Of a stretch of 64,000 bases of DNA, positions 47,521 to 57,856 are shown in pieces (position 1 is the first letter of the stretch; every line of letters begins with the position of its first letter). The position numbers and the translations under genes were made by a program. Under the pieces are notes generated by a model that was given only the letters and a program-made list of their open reading frames with translations, was not told where the DNA came from and searched no databases. The DNA is from Thelonectria olida (Eukaryota > Ascomycota > Sordariomycetes > Hypocreales > Nectriaceae), in the NCBI GenBank assembly GCA_020736575.1, contig JAGPYM010000020.1:434001-498000 (forward strand). Direction: 5' to 3'.

Positions 47521-48422
47521 ATGGAGATCCTATTCCTCGCCTTAGGTCTCCTGCTTACCTGTTCTTTCCCAAGTGCCCATGGCGACAAAGTGATAACTTG
47601 CTACGGCTACAGCGGAATTGCTTATGCAAATAACACTCGCTGCCCTGGCTCCAACGCCTGCTGTGGTGTCGATGCCACTTGTCTATCAAACCGTCTCTGC
47701 CACAAGCCCAACGATGGCGCCGACACCTTTCTGAGAGGACCGTGTGCCGTCGACCCGTACGACTCAGGAACCTGTGCTCAAATATGTCTTTACAGTGAGT
47801 GTACAGCGGTTCAAACTCCCACTTGCACACAATGCTAAGCACGTACGACGTAGACGAAACCACTGGCGTGTTACCTCGCGTGAGACCATGCTCCGACGGC
47901 TCACTGTGCTGCGATGACAATGACCATTGCTGTGATGATGGCAAGGGCATTTTCCTCGACAATGACGGCCAAATCGCCGACAGTGCTCCAAGCACGACAT
48001 ATTCCTACGGCCCTGAACGCACCGCAGCTTCGTTCCGCACCAACAGGGCGTCAACTTCCACGTCTGCCAGCACCGCCAGTGACGCATCGGCAACAACAAC
48101 GGCAGAACCCGCGCTCGCCGACGCGACGACATCGGCGACAGCCGCAGAGACATCCTCGGCCTCGGACGACGACGGCGACAGCTCCAACGGCCTGGCTATT
48201 GGCCTGGGCGTCGGTCTCCCCGTCGCGGCTCTGATCGTTGGCGGGCTGTTCTTCATCTTCTGGTGGAAACGCCGCAGCGCGAGAAAGGCGGACGCGAACA
48301 CTGCCAAGGAGTTGCAAGCTGAGGCAGCGGTGCCCAAGACGGATTATTACGCCCCGGTGCGGAACTATGAGCTGCCCACGAACCGTCCGCCTGTAGAGTT
48401 GGACTCGGGGTACACCAAATAG
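47521..48422 (+). CDS. Cys-rich single-pass surface protein
   Basis: Two exons, join(47521..47794, 47854..48422), give 280 aa. A signal peptide (MEILFLALGLLLTCSFPSAHG) is followed by a Cys-rich ectodomain with TRCPGSNACCG, CLSNRLC and, across the splice, CSDGSLCCDDNDHCCDDG. A Ser/Thr/Ala-rich stalk of about 60 residues precedes one membrane helix (LAIGLGVGLPVAALIVGGLF). The cytosolic tail begins FWWKRRSARK. This architecture (extracellular Cys module, stalk, helix, short tail) is widespread in filamentous ascomycetes and resembles wall sensors, but no function is assigned. The intron is GT-AG, phase 1. Confidence 0.85.
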
Positions 48423-49625
48423 TTCGGTTTATGCGGTCTCGCATTGTGCCAAGGATACCCAAAAGGATGGAAGCAATCCTATCGTTGTCATGTGTTGGCA
48501 CTTGGACATAGGGTTAGGGCGTTCAGATTGTTTGAGCTACCTCTATAGGTATGTATATGCTGGGGCGTGTCGGCGTGGAGTACTGGCCATTTCATTCATA
48601 TTTATTTATTTCATCTTACATTCAAGAGGAAGGAATAAGACAATACGACTTTGCACCCACAGATTTATTGGGTATTTTTGAGCTTGACCTTGGTTGCATA
48701 CAACTTCATCACTTATTATTAACGTTCAACTTGATGCTTGCAACCCCACAAGGGCTATAGCATTCGCACATTATAACATGCGCATGCTAGAATGATAAGT
48801 TAGCTGCTATACAGGTGTTCATCTCAACTCTCGTCTGTGTTACAATAAGTTAAAGCTGTAGTTAGGAAACTCCCACGTGGTAAACAGGATTCCAGTTCGA
48901 CCGATGACCGGGGACAAGACGCCGGATGCTCGAGTCAGAATTATGAAAGATGAATGGGCCCAGCCTAGATAGCTGCACGGCATATCCAAGATCCTAGATG
49001 TCCACGTTGGGTAATGTCTGGCATTCGGCCGACAAGTCACAGGCTGAGGGCCGTCATCGTGGGGTTTCGGTGAACAAATGGCGACTAGAGCCAGCACAAC
49101 GGCAACTCTTTCGACCCTTCAACGGTTCTGAACTCTCCGATAATCAACCTCATCTTTTATCCTACCCATATCTTTCATTACCGTGAAAACGGAGCCGGTT
49201 GTGGAACCTCTCCAACCACATGGCGCTGCATTGACGTTTCATAGGCCGTCTCGGGAATAATTGCCGACCACGACGTATAACCACAGCGACGAGGCATCGA
49301 GCTTTTAATGAGAACGACGATGGATTCCCCCGAAGGAGAATACACCAGACGTGAGGAACGGGAACTCGGCACCGTATAGCTGGTCCCAACGGTTTGGAGA
49401 TGTGGGTTTGGCAGGCCGGGATATCGCCATGGGTGACCATGTGCCATGTGTGTGAAGGGTATAAAGATGGTGAACGCTGCCAAAGATGAAGAAGAGGGTG
49501 GGCAAATAAGATATAAATCCCTTGCTCCTTGTCATATGTTTCATTCCCTCAATTGAGTTGTCTTTTCGTTGCATGTCGGCTTGAACTTGTCCCTTTACAC
49601 CCAGCTACAACTACACCAACTCAAC
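48423..49625. other. Intergenic region (1.2 kb)
   Basis: This holds the 3' flank of the surface protein gene and the promoter of the MFS gene. No gene was recognised; AT-rich around 48.6-48.8 kb. Confidence 0.5.
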
Positions 49626-51074
49626 ATGGCAGAGAAACACTCAAGCACCATCGAGACATCTTCAACCCCCAAATATGAAGCCACTTCGGAATCGAACCCA
49701 ACCGACATCGAGGCCGCTCCAATGGCACCCTCCAGCTCTCGCCAGAGCCTCTCCGACCTGTTCACCATCATATGCGCCGGAGCAGCCCTCATCTCCGACG
49801 GCTATCAAAACAACCTCATGACCATGTCTAACGTCCTCTTCAAGAAAGAATACGCCAAAGAGTACACCGCCACCGTGAGCACCCGCGTCTCGAACGCGCT
49901 TCTCGTCGGCGAAGTCCTCGGCCAAGTCGCCATCGGCCTGACGTGCGACTACATGGGCCGCAAGACAGCCATTGTCCTGACCACCATGTGCATCGTCGTC
50001 GGCGGCATCCTCGCTACTGCCTCACACGGGAACTCGGTTGACGGCATGTTCTGGATGATGACGGTCGCCCGCGGCGTCGTCGGCTTCGGCACAGGCGGTG
50101 AGTACCCGGCGAGCAGCGTCTCTGCGTCCGAGGCGGCCAACGAGCGCACACCTGAGCGACGCGGCCCCATGTTCATCCTCGTCACGAACCTGCCGCTGTC
50201 GTTTGGCGGGCCCTTTGCCGTCATTGTCTTCATGATTGTGCTCTGCGCCGCTGGTTCGGACCATCTCTCGACCGTGTGGCGGGTGTGTTTCGGCATCGGC
50301 ATCATCTGGCCCTTGTCTGTCTTTTACTTTCGCATGCGCATGCTCAACTCGAAGCTCTACCGTCGCGGCGCCATCAAGAAGAACGTTCCGTACAAGCTGG
50401 TGCTGCGGTACTACTGGAAGACGCTGGTGGGCACGTGTGGCGCGTGGTTCCTGTACGACTTCATCACGTTCCCCAACGGAGTCTTCTCGGGCACCATCTT
50501 GGCGAGCGTGGTGCCGGCGGGCGGGAACGCGATTCTTCACACGGCCGAGTGGCAGCTGCTGCTCGGCGTCATCGCTCTACCGGGCGTGTTCCTCGGAGCG
50601 TGGATGTGCGACCGCGTAGGACGCAAGAACACCATGATGATTGGGTTTGGCGGCTACCTAGTCTTTGGCCTGATCATCGGATGCGCCTACGACAAGATCA
50701 TCAAGATTGTGCCGCTGTTCGTCATCTTCTACGGCCTCATGCAGAGCTCTGGGAACATGGGGCCCGGCGACATGCTGGGCCTCTTGTCCTCGGAGAGCTA
50801 CGCGACGAGTGTGCGAGGCACGTGCTACGGCATCAGCGCGGCGCTGGGCAAGACGGGGGCGGCTGTCGGGACGCAGGCGTTTACGCCGATCCAAACGAAC
50901 TTGGGCAAGAAGTGGACGTTTATCATTGCGGCCATCTGTGGTGTTGCTGGGATGCTGGTTACGTACTTTTTTGTACCTGACGTGAGCGGGGAGGATCTTG
51001 GGCGGAACGATGAGAGGTTTAGGAAGTATCTGGTTGAGAATGGGTGGGATGGGGAGATGGGTGAGGAGGAGTAG
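49626..51074 (+). CDS. MFS permease of the phosphate/glycerophosphodiester (Git1-like) group
   Basis: An intronless 482-aa protein with about 12 membrane helices. The N-terminus is hydrophilic (MAEKHSSTIETSS). Family features include LISDGYQNNLMTMSNVLF in helix 1, the loop motif DYMGRKTA, RGVVGFGTGGEYPASSVSA in helix 4, a second DRVGRKNT loop and MGPGDMLGLLSSESYATSVRG. These fit the PHS/Git1 subfamily, which imports phosphate, glycerophosphoinositol or related phosphodiesters with protons. The substrate cannot be fixed from sequence. The start is the ATG at 49626; the open frame begins earlier but is not coding-like. Confidence 0.88.
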   Translation: MAEKHSSTIETSSTPKYEATSESNPTDIEAAPMAPSSSRQSLSDLFTIICAGAALISDGYQNNLMTMSNVLFKKEYAKEYTATVSTRVSNALLVGEVLGQVAIGLTCDYMGRKTAIVLTTMCIVVGGILATASHGNSVDGMFWMMTVARGVVGFGTGGEYPASSVSASEAANERTPERRGPMFILVTNLPLSFGGPFAVIVFMIVLCAAGSDHLSTVWRVCFGIGIIWPLSVFYFRMRMLNSKLYRRGAIKKNVPYKLVLRYYWKTLVGTCGAWFLYDFITFPNGVFSGTILASVVPAGGNAILHTAEWQLLLGVIALPGVFLGAWMCDRVGRKNTMMIGFGGYLVFGLIIGCAYDKIIKIVPLFVIFYGLMQSSGNMGPGDMLGLLSSESYATSVRGTCYGISAALGKTGAAVGTQAFTPIQTNLGKKWTFIIAAICGVAGMLVTYFFVPDVSGEDLGRNDERFRKYLVENGWDGEMGEEE

Positions 51075-51475
51075 AGGGATTCAAGTCAACTGGTCCTCTT
51101 CATACATATTTCAAGCTTCCTACTATCTATCTACTATCCGTTAGACTACCCCGGGTTCTTGTTCTGAATAGAGTTACGAGGCCCGTATTGTGCGGGGAAT
51201 AGAGCTATACCTTGCCTATGCAACAGAGGATCATCAAATGCGCCCCAATCAATCGCATGCGAACCCATGTCGATCAGCATCACTTGAGTTTACCAAGCGA
51301 GGTTCCGTTTGTTCGCTGAGTTTAGCCGCGCCACTCGAAGAGTCGAGTTCAATGGCCTTCGGTGCTTCATACTCCGATTCTCTTTGAGGGAATATGAGCT
51401 GCGAGCTTGATCGTGTATATATCTACGCCACCTCTCATTGACGAAATGCTAGAATTAGCAAGCAGCATCGTAATC
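51075..51475. other. Intergenic gap
   Basis: A short gap between two plus-strand genes holding the 3' flank of the permease and the GH43 promoter. Nothing else was recognised. Confidence 0.55.
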
Positions 51476-52690
51476 ATGAAATCACTTTCCAACCCTTCCC
51501 TCCTGCTCAGTGCACTTTACGCAACGGGCATTCAGGCCTTCCAGAACCCCATCCGCAACCCTGGGCCTGATCCCTCTATGGTGTATGCCGATGGATACTA
51601 TCACCTGTGAGTGTCGTCGACTTCTTCGATTGAGAATTGGCGTTGGAACACAACAACCGGGACTGACTCCTGCCTTAGGACGTACACAACTTACGACCAT
51701 ATTGAGATCACTAAAGCAACAACACTGGCGGGTCTCATTGATGGAGAGACAAAGACAATATGGACCGACTCTAACAAGACCCGAAGTGCCAACATGTGGG
51801 CGCCAGAATTGCATCAGATCGATAAAATCTGGTACATGTTCTACTCGAGTTGCGACGCAAGATTGTCGTGCTGTGACAGCTGTCAGACGCGAGTCCTGAA
51901 AGGTTGCGATGCAGCAGGGCCATCGGATTGCGATTACACTCACTTGGCGGACCTCATCCCTCCAGTAGGGTCGCAGGGAGGTCCGGATTCAGATTTCGCC
52001 TTCAGCATCGACGGCACATACTTGGAGATCCCAGACAAAGGGCGATATCATGTGCTGAGCATTATCAATGAAGATGAGCTGCAGTCTCTTGCAATCACTA
52101 AACTTGACACAACTTCCTGGACAGTCGAGGGCTGGCATGTCATTTCCGTCCCGGATCAAGATTGGGAGAAGAACACGACAAACTCAGCCACAAATAGTAT
52201 CACCGCGGTCAACGAAGCCCCTCATGTGAGTTGATCTCGCTTGAAGACATGCCGGATTCTAACATAGACACAGCCTCTTTACCACGACGGCGAGATCTGG
52301 CTTTCCTATTCAGGCTCTTACTGCGGGACACCCAATTACTCACTGGGCCTCCTGAAGTATCTCGGCGGAGATCCCTTGGAAGCTTCGTCTTGGGAAAAGT
52401 CGGGTCCGGTGTTCTCGCAAGCAAACGGAAACTACGGGACCGGACACAACTGTTTCTTCACTTCGCCCGACGGAAGCCAAATCTGGGTCAGTCCGGGTCT
52501 CCTTGGTAGCTTGGAATTGTGACTAACACGAGTGTAGAATGCCTTTCACGCAACGAAAAACTCGGGCGGATCTTGTGGGAGGGATCGATTTACTCTTGCG
52601 CAGCAGGTGACGTTTGACTCGAGCAACACACCAGCGTTTGGTGTGCCCCAGCCACTTACTGCGATCCTTGATCCTCCCAGCGGAGAGTGA
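51476..52690 (+). CDS. Secreted glycoside hydrolase family 43 enzyme
   Basis: Four exons, join(51476..51606, 51679..52225, 52274..52486, 52538..52690), give 347 aa. The signal peptide is MKSLSNPSLLLSALYATGIQA. The five-bladed GH43 fold is indicated by NPGPDPSMVYADGYYHLTYT (catalytic base Asp in the PDPS motif), MWAPELHQIDKIWYMFYSS, and NEAPHPLYHDGEIWLSYSG with the likely general acid Glu in NEAP. A Cys-rich insert (CDARLSCCDSCQTR through CDYTH) may form extra disulphides. The last exon has NAFHATKNSGGSCGRDRF. GH43 members cleave arabinose or xylose side chains of plant polysaccharides; the substrate is not determinable here. An upstream in-frame ATG would destroy the signal peptide position. 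Confidence 0.9.
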
Positions 52691-52768
52691 GTACGTAGCG
52701 AGAATCATTCTCTATTTGCTACCCCTTATGTAACCTAGGTAGTTATAGTCTACAAATGTCACCTAGAA

Positions 52769-53243
52769 TCAAGAATGCTTTCTATCCCAATCCAACTTGC
52801 CCGCGCCAATAGCATCGCTAAGGGCAATCCTCCCAAACGCGTCGTGTGACTGCAGGTCTCGAGCCTGGAGTTGTTTGTTCTTCATCCGTCGCGCTCGATC
52901 CAAACCTTCCAGGACATTTCCGCCAGCGGGGACGTAATGAGTTAGCATAATAACTCATGGCAAATAAAGTGTAACCCGGATAGGCGACAGCCATATAGAC
53001 ATAGCTGGCAAGATGGCGAGAGTGAGAGAGTGCGAGTCGAAGAGCCAGAGACGGCATCTGTTCCCTCAGTGTGGCAGAGCTTCTAGGCCAGCGCGCTAGC
53101 AATGCTACATCGCCTCTCATCTCTCCCGTGCTCTCATCAACCGCAGTTTCAATACCCTCGCGAACGTTTGATTGCTCATCCAGAGAAGGGGGCTTAAACA
53201 GAACGTCATTAATGAAGAAGGTATTCCTAGAGTTAGAGGCCAT
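52769..53243 (-). CDS. Uncertain small gene with unresolved introns
   Basis: The minus strand opens at 53243 with MASNSRNTFFINDVLFKPPS and reads well to about GEMRGDVALLARW. A different frame near the 3' end (about 52906 down to a TGA at 52769-52771) reads LDRARRMKNKQLQARDLQ, then SHDAFGRIALSDAIGAGKLD, and is also coding-like. A GCTAAC branch-like site lies at about 52942-52947. Together these suggest a short gene of two or more exons whose junctions I cannot fix. No family is recognised. It is transcribed away from the TPR-CHAT gene, about 480 bp apart, so the two may share a promoter region. A relic is equally possible. Confidence 0.35.
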
Positions 53244-53722
53244 GGTCGCATGAATCGTTGAGCATAGTAACGAGACAGTGGGTCGGAAGCTTTGACTTTC
53301 CTTTTAACCGTGGACAACGAAGGCGCCACCAAGTGAAAGACGCAAATGTAGGACAACACCGGCCAGCTTGTGGCACCTGGCACTGGCAGCAACTTCACCT
53401 ACATGGAGGCAAGAAGACTGCGCCATTGTTGTGGAAGTATGCTGGAAGGTCGAAGTTGCAACTATACCGTAGTGGAAGGCAGGTATAGCTGTATACTGCA
53501 GGAAGCTATTCGGTGTTGTTCCGCTGCTGGGTATCTATTGTGTAACTTATCAGGCACCGCCACTTTGCCTTAATAAGCAAATGAGGCATTAAGCGCTCTT
53601 TGAAGTCTAACTAGCTTACCTCACCAAGAGAGAGCGCTAGCTATTCAGTTAAAGGAGATTCTTTTGACATTCATGCCTTTTCAAGCCCGTAATTGCACGG
53701 CAAAGCAACGACATACAAAGTC
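53244..53722. other. Divergent gap upstream of the TPR-CHAT gene
   Basis: An intergenic stretch of about 480 bp. A TAA sits in frame just upstream (53690-53692) of the TPR-CHAT frame, so no unspliced N-terminal extension is possible beyond it. Confidence 0.55.
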
Positions 53723-56272
53723 ATGGAGGTCGTAGATGCTTCCACCCAAAACTCCCAAGATGTCCTCGACATAATGCCAAAGGATCATCCCGATCGCGCT
53801 GACCTGATCTGGGAAGTTGGACTCGAATATTGCAATGGATACCGGAAGACCAAGTCTAAGAAAGATCTGAAGATGGCCATTCGGAGATTTGAGGAAGCTC
53901 TCGACGCAACGCCAGGGAACCATCCTCATCGGACAGCCAGAGTCTGGTATCTGGGAGTCGTATACTTTACCAGGTATCGAGTTGCAGCCGGGAAAATAGT
54001 GACTGACAAAACTTGGCATCGCGGGATCGAACACAACCGCGACCGAGGAAGGAGAATATTGGCAGATTTGGACGCAGCTATCCAACGCTATCAAGAAGCC
54101 CTAAATAGCACACCGGGGGGCCACCCGGACAGGGTAAATCGACTGCAAGCTCTTGGCCTTTCATATGGAAAGAGGTTCGAATGGACCAAAATCATAACAG
54201 ATTCGGACCAATCTGTTCGGTTCTACACGGAGGCCCTCGCGGCAACACCAGACGACCAGCCCGAACGTGCGCTACGACTTGAAAACTTTGGCTTTCTCTA
54301 CTGGGACAGATTCGTCAGAACACAGGTCATAGAAGACTTGGATGAGTCAATTCGTTTTCACCATGACGCCGTCAATGCAACACAAGCAGACGATCCCGAC
54401 CGTATAAAAAGACTGGAAAGGCTTGCCTCGATGCATGAGTCGAGGTTTAGCAAGACAGACTCCATGGCACACTCAGATCAATCGATTCGGTTCTACAAGG
54501 AAGCTCTCGATACGACACCGACAGAGGATCCAGAAAGGACAAAACGACTTCAAAGACTCGGTTATCTATACCAAAGCAGGTTCGAAAGGACAGATGACCC
54601 GGCAGATCGAGACCAGTCTCTCTACTACTTCCAGAGGCTCCTCGACAATGCTCCGTCGTCTGTCGACCTTCGCCTGAGTGCTGGCGGGATCGTCACCAGA
54701 TGGTATACGAAATTACAGAACTGGCCACAGGCTTACCAGGCTGTTGCCAAATCCCTATCACTTGTTCCTTTGCTCAAACATAATTCATCAAACGACCCTG
54801 AAAAGCAAAGGATACTTATCGACATTGCTGGTATTGCTCAAGAAGGGGCGGGGATTGCTTTGATGGCGGGGAAAACACCCTACGAGGCAATCAGGCTTCT
54901 CGAACTCGGCCGTGGCATCATTATCGGTTCATTGGACGAGATTCGAGCGGAAGTCTTCGATCTTCGACAACAATATCCAGACGTTGCGGCAGAATATATG
55001 AGACTTAGGGATGAGCTTGACGCTTCGACACAATTTGATGGCGGCCGACCGGACAAGTATCACGACATAAGCCCAAGATTGGACTCGATCGTCGAGTTTA
55101 TTCGAAGCTTACCTGGCTTTCATGGGTTTCTCATGGCCCCATCCGAGGATGAAATGAAGGCCGCTGCAGCGGGTGGGCCGATTGTTATCCTCCACGCGAG
55201 CGAAACACGCAGCGATGCGTTAATTGTCGAGAAGAGCGACATTAGGGCTTTGAGGCTCCCCCGTCTACACAAGAGCGATGTTCAAGCTTATGCAGCGAGT
55301 TTGGCCGCCTTAGATGGGCCGAATGAGGAACTATTAGAATGGCTCTGGGAAACCATAGCAGAGCCGGTACTCAATGCATTGGGATTTACAGACACACCTG
55401 AGAGCAATACTTGGCCTCGGACCTGGTGGATCACCTCTGGACCTCTCGCCAGCCTTCCTATCCACGCGGCCGGCTATCATTTTCGCGGCTCCTCGAAGAC
55501 AGTGCTCGACCGAGTTGTTTCATCTTATAGCTCTTTTGTAAGGACGCTTGTTCGAAGCCGCCAGGTCCGGGCTGGTGAGGGAGCAGCATCACGAAAGCCA
55601 GAAAAGGCTGTTCTAATTGGAATGGAGGAGCTTCTCCATGCACCGCAAGAAATCATTAGGCTCAAGGATATTTGCCGTTCCATGAAGGTACGGGTTGCTC
55701 GGCCTCAACCTTTGCGAGAAGATGTTCAAGCTGAATTAAGGGATTGCGACATATTCCACTTCGCAGGCCATGGAATGATCAACCCATCAGACCCTCTAAC
55801 CAGTGCATTAATTCTCAAGGACGAGCCGCTGACGTTGGCAAATCTCCTCGAGATGAACCTTCGAAGTCGGATGCCGTTTCTTGCCTATCTTTCTGCCTGT
55901 GGGACTGGGCAGATCAAACATGATGGGCTTATGGACGAAGGACTTCACCTGATCGCAGCCTACCAGCTTGCTGGGTTTAAGCATGTGGTTGGTACCCTGT
56001 GGGAGGTGAACGACGAGCTCTGTGCCGACGTTGCTATCACGACATACGAGTGGATGCGGGAATGTGGGATGGAGGACGAGTCCGTTAGTCGCGGACTCCA
56101 TTGTGCAAGCAGGAGTCTCAGAGACCGATGGGTCTCTGAGAATACTTCAAGGTCAGCAAGTGCGATGGATCGGTCGCGTTCGAGTCAGGGAAAGGAGGCA
56201 CACGTTAGGAATGTTCTGATATATCATGATACACCGCTGTACTGGGTTCCCTTTGTTCATTTTGGCGTTTAG
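53723..56272 (+). CDS. TPR-CHAT caspase-like cysteine protease
   Basis: An intronless 849-aa protein starting MEVVDASTQNSQDVLDIMP. Residues about 15-320 hold degenerate repeats of TPR type with units such as IRRFEEALDATPGNHPHR, VRFYTEALAATPDDQPERAL and IRFYKEALDTTPTEDPERT, each followed by L-x-x-LG-x-x-Y-x-x-RF. A helical linker leads to a C-terminal CHAT domain (about 500-849). The caspase-type dyad is intact: His683 in FHFAGHG and Cys726 in YLSACGTG, followed by DEGLHLIAAYQLAGFKHVVGTLW. CHAT proteins are clan CD proteases related to caspases and separase. In bacteria TPR-CHAT acts with type III-E CRISPR effectors, and fungal CHAT genes have been noted beside gasdermin-like genes. No gasdermin-like neighbour is recognised here; the target is unknown. 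The first in-frame ATG is 53723. Confidence 0.9.
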   Translation: MEVVDASTQNSQDVLDIMPKDHPDRADLIWEVGLEYCNGYRKTKSKKDLKMAIRRFEEALDATPGNHPHRTARVWYLGVVYFTRYRVAAGKIVTDKTWHRGIEHNRDRGRRILADLDAAIQRYQEALNSTPGGHPDRVNRLQALGLSYGKRFEWTKIITDSDQSVRFYTEALAATPDDQPERALRLENFGFLYWDRFVRTQVIEDLDESIRFHHDAVNATQADDPDRIKRLERLASMHESRFSKTDSMAHSDQSIRFYKEALDTTPTEDPERTKRLQRLGYLYQSRFERTDDPADRDQSLYYFQRLLDNAPSSVDLRLSAGGIVTRWYTKLQNWPQAYQAVAKSLSLVPLLKHNSSNDPEKQRILIDIAGIAQEGAGIALMAGKTPYEAIRLLELGRGIIIGSLDEIRAEVFDLRQQYPDVAAEYMRLRDELDASTQFDGGRPDKYHDISPRLDSIVEFIRSLPGFHGFLMAPSEDEMKAAAAGGPIVILHASETRSDALIVEKSDIRALRLPRLHKSDVQAYAASLAALDGPNEELLEWLWETIAEPVLNALGFTDTPESNTWPRTWWITSGPLASLPIHAAGYHFRGSSKTVLDRVVSSYSSFVRTLVRSRQVRAGEGAASRKPEKAVLIGMEELLHAPQEIIRLKDICRSMKVRVARPQPLREDVQAELRDCDIFHFAGHGMINPSDPLTSALILKDEPLTLANLLEMNLRSRMPFLAYLSACGTGQIKHDGLMDEGLHLIAAYQLAGFKHVVGTLWEVNDELCADVAITTYEWMRECGMEDESVSRGLHCASRSLRDRWVSENTSRSASAMDRSRSSQGKEAHVRNVLIYHDTPLYWVPFVHFGV

Positions 56273-57016
56273 GCACATTCTAGCTCCCGAGGCCGGCGTT
56301 TCCTCCATATGATTTCAATTAGGCCCAGTTCTTTGTTTTGTTCAGTACTGGCAGGGATCGATGGATACTCTTTATTGACGAAATTGAGTAGAAGAGAGCT
56401 CACGGAGTACGATGAGCGCGAATATTGTGTGAATAGAGCGGCAATAGTTCTCGCGAATTGGCGAATAGTGCCAAGAGGAAGCCTAGGCATAAGTAGGGGT
56501 GAGAAAGTATTGGCGAAGGATCTGACATGGATGATGCCGAGGTGTCACCACTGCGGGTTCGCGTGAACCCTGCCTCAATGCATTCCTTTCGGTCATCCCG
56601 AGATACTCGAACACAGTGATGATTAAGTTGTCCTCGTGAAATGGGGCGTGGTCATGTAAACCGAACGGCTATGAAATCCGCATCGTTAAACATCGAATAG
56701 ACGCGTACCCTCACTGAGTAAACTAGCGTGGTTCGTCTGGTCATGTTTCATCCCGTCCTTCCACATCAACTGCCTGTTGCTGGTCCTGGAGGATTGGGCC
56801 CAATTTCGACAAATGTCTCACATCCATGCACCGGAGGATCCGCGACATGGGTCATGTTTCAATTGTGGACGCTGAGCCCAGGCGATCCTCATGGATCGCA
56901 CCATTTCCCCGTTCCGCCTGGGATATTATTTCTATAAAACCGCCGACTAGTTCGTCTCCCTGATCTGTCGAGAAACACCTAGTAGTCCATTCCTGCAACT
57001 ACACCCATCAACCATC
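56273..57016. other. Intergenic region with spherulin-4 promoter
   Basis: This holds the 3' flank of the TPR-CHAT gene and the promoter of the next gene (TATA box listed separately). No other gene was seen. Confidence 0.55.
56933..56939 (+). promoter_or_regulatory. TATA box of the spherulin-4 gene
   Basis: TATAAAA lies 84 bp upstream of the ATG, a spacing usual for highly expressed fungal genes encoding secreted proteins. Confidence 0.5.
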
Positions 57017-57856
57017 ATGAGATCCTTCTTTTCCTCGGCTGCTCTCGCCAGCCTCGCCACTTCGGTCTCTGCCACCGGGATCTTGCTGCCCCTCTACGTC
57101 TATCCCTCAGCCGAGTGGAATGATGGCGCTGCCAACTGGAAGCCCGTCTTCACCGCCGTGAGCGCCCACACCGACATCGACTGGACCATTGTCATCAACC
57201 CCTACAACGGCCCCGGCATGTCCGGCCAGCCCGGAAACGACGACGTCAACACCATCAGCGGCATTTCGCAGCTGAATGCCTTTGACAACGTCAACACGGT
57301 TGGTTACGTCCGGACAAACTACGCAAAGTCCCCTATGGCCGAGCTCAAGGCCAACATCACCAACTATGCCAGCTGGGCCTCGTACTCGGGCGCCGACATT
57401 TCCATCCACGGCCTCTTCTTTGACGAGTCGGCTGCCGACCTCGCCTATCTTACCGAGGCCATCACATTTGCCCGCAGCGCTTTCAGCGAGGAAATCACAA
57501 CCATCTGCAACTTTGGCGTCGCGGCCGCCGACGAGTACTACGACATCTGTGACATTGTCGTCGGCTTCGAGAGCTGTCTCAACTGCTCCGGGGGCCCGCA
57601 GTACAAGGGCCAGACGACGCTCGACGCCAACTTCCCCAGCGACGTCAAGGACCAGGGCGCTGTCATCGTGAACACGTTTGCGGGCAGTGACTACCAGGGC
57701 AACGCTGCCTCTGCTAGTTTGCTGACGAGCTATGCCAAGACGATTGCTGCTGATGGCATTGGCTGGATGTACTTTTGCTCTGCGGATTACAACGACATTA
57801 CTACTGGGCCTGCGACTGTGGGACAGAATGCTGATTCTTTGGCTGCTGCAAACTAA
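57017..57856 (+). CDS. Secreted spherulin-4 family protein
   Basis: An intronless 279-aa protein. The signal peptide is MRSFFSSAALASLATSVSA, followed by TGILLPLYVYPSAEWNDGA. The barrel motifs IDWTIVINPYNGPG, NVNTVGYVRTNYAKSP, IHGLFFDESAAD and GIGWMYFCSADYN fit the spherulin-4 family, a TIM-barrel group related to GH135-type galactosaminogalactan hydrolases. The acidic DES in FFDESAAD sits where catalytic acids lie in related barrels. It may act on cell-wall or extracellular galactosaminogalactan, but the activity of this subgroup is not established. Third-position GC is high, with several Gly/Asn-rich turns. Confidence 0.88.
   Translation: MRSFFSSAALASLATSVSATGILLPLYVYPSAEWNDGAANWKPVFTAVSAHTDIDWTIVINPYNGPGMSGQPGNDDVNTISGISQLNAFDNVNTVGYVRTNYAKSPMAELKANITNYASWASYSGADISIHGLFFDESAADLAYLTEAITFARSAFSEEITTICNFGVAAADEYYDICDIVVGFESCLNCSGGPQYKGQTTLDANFPSDVKDQGAVIVNTFAGSDYQGNAASASLLTSYAKTIAADGIGWMYFCSADYNDITTGPATVGQNADSLAAAN

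Noticed and set aside
49949..50540. Long minus-strand frames inside the MFS permease
   Set aside because: Antisense shadows produced by high third-position GC in the permease gene.
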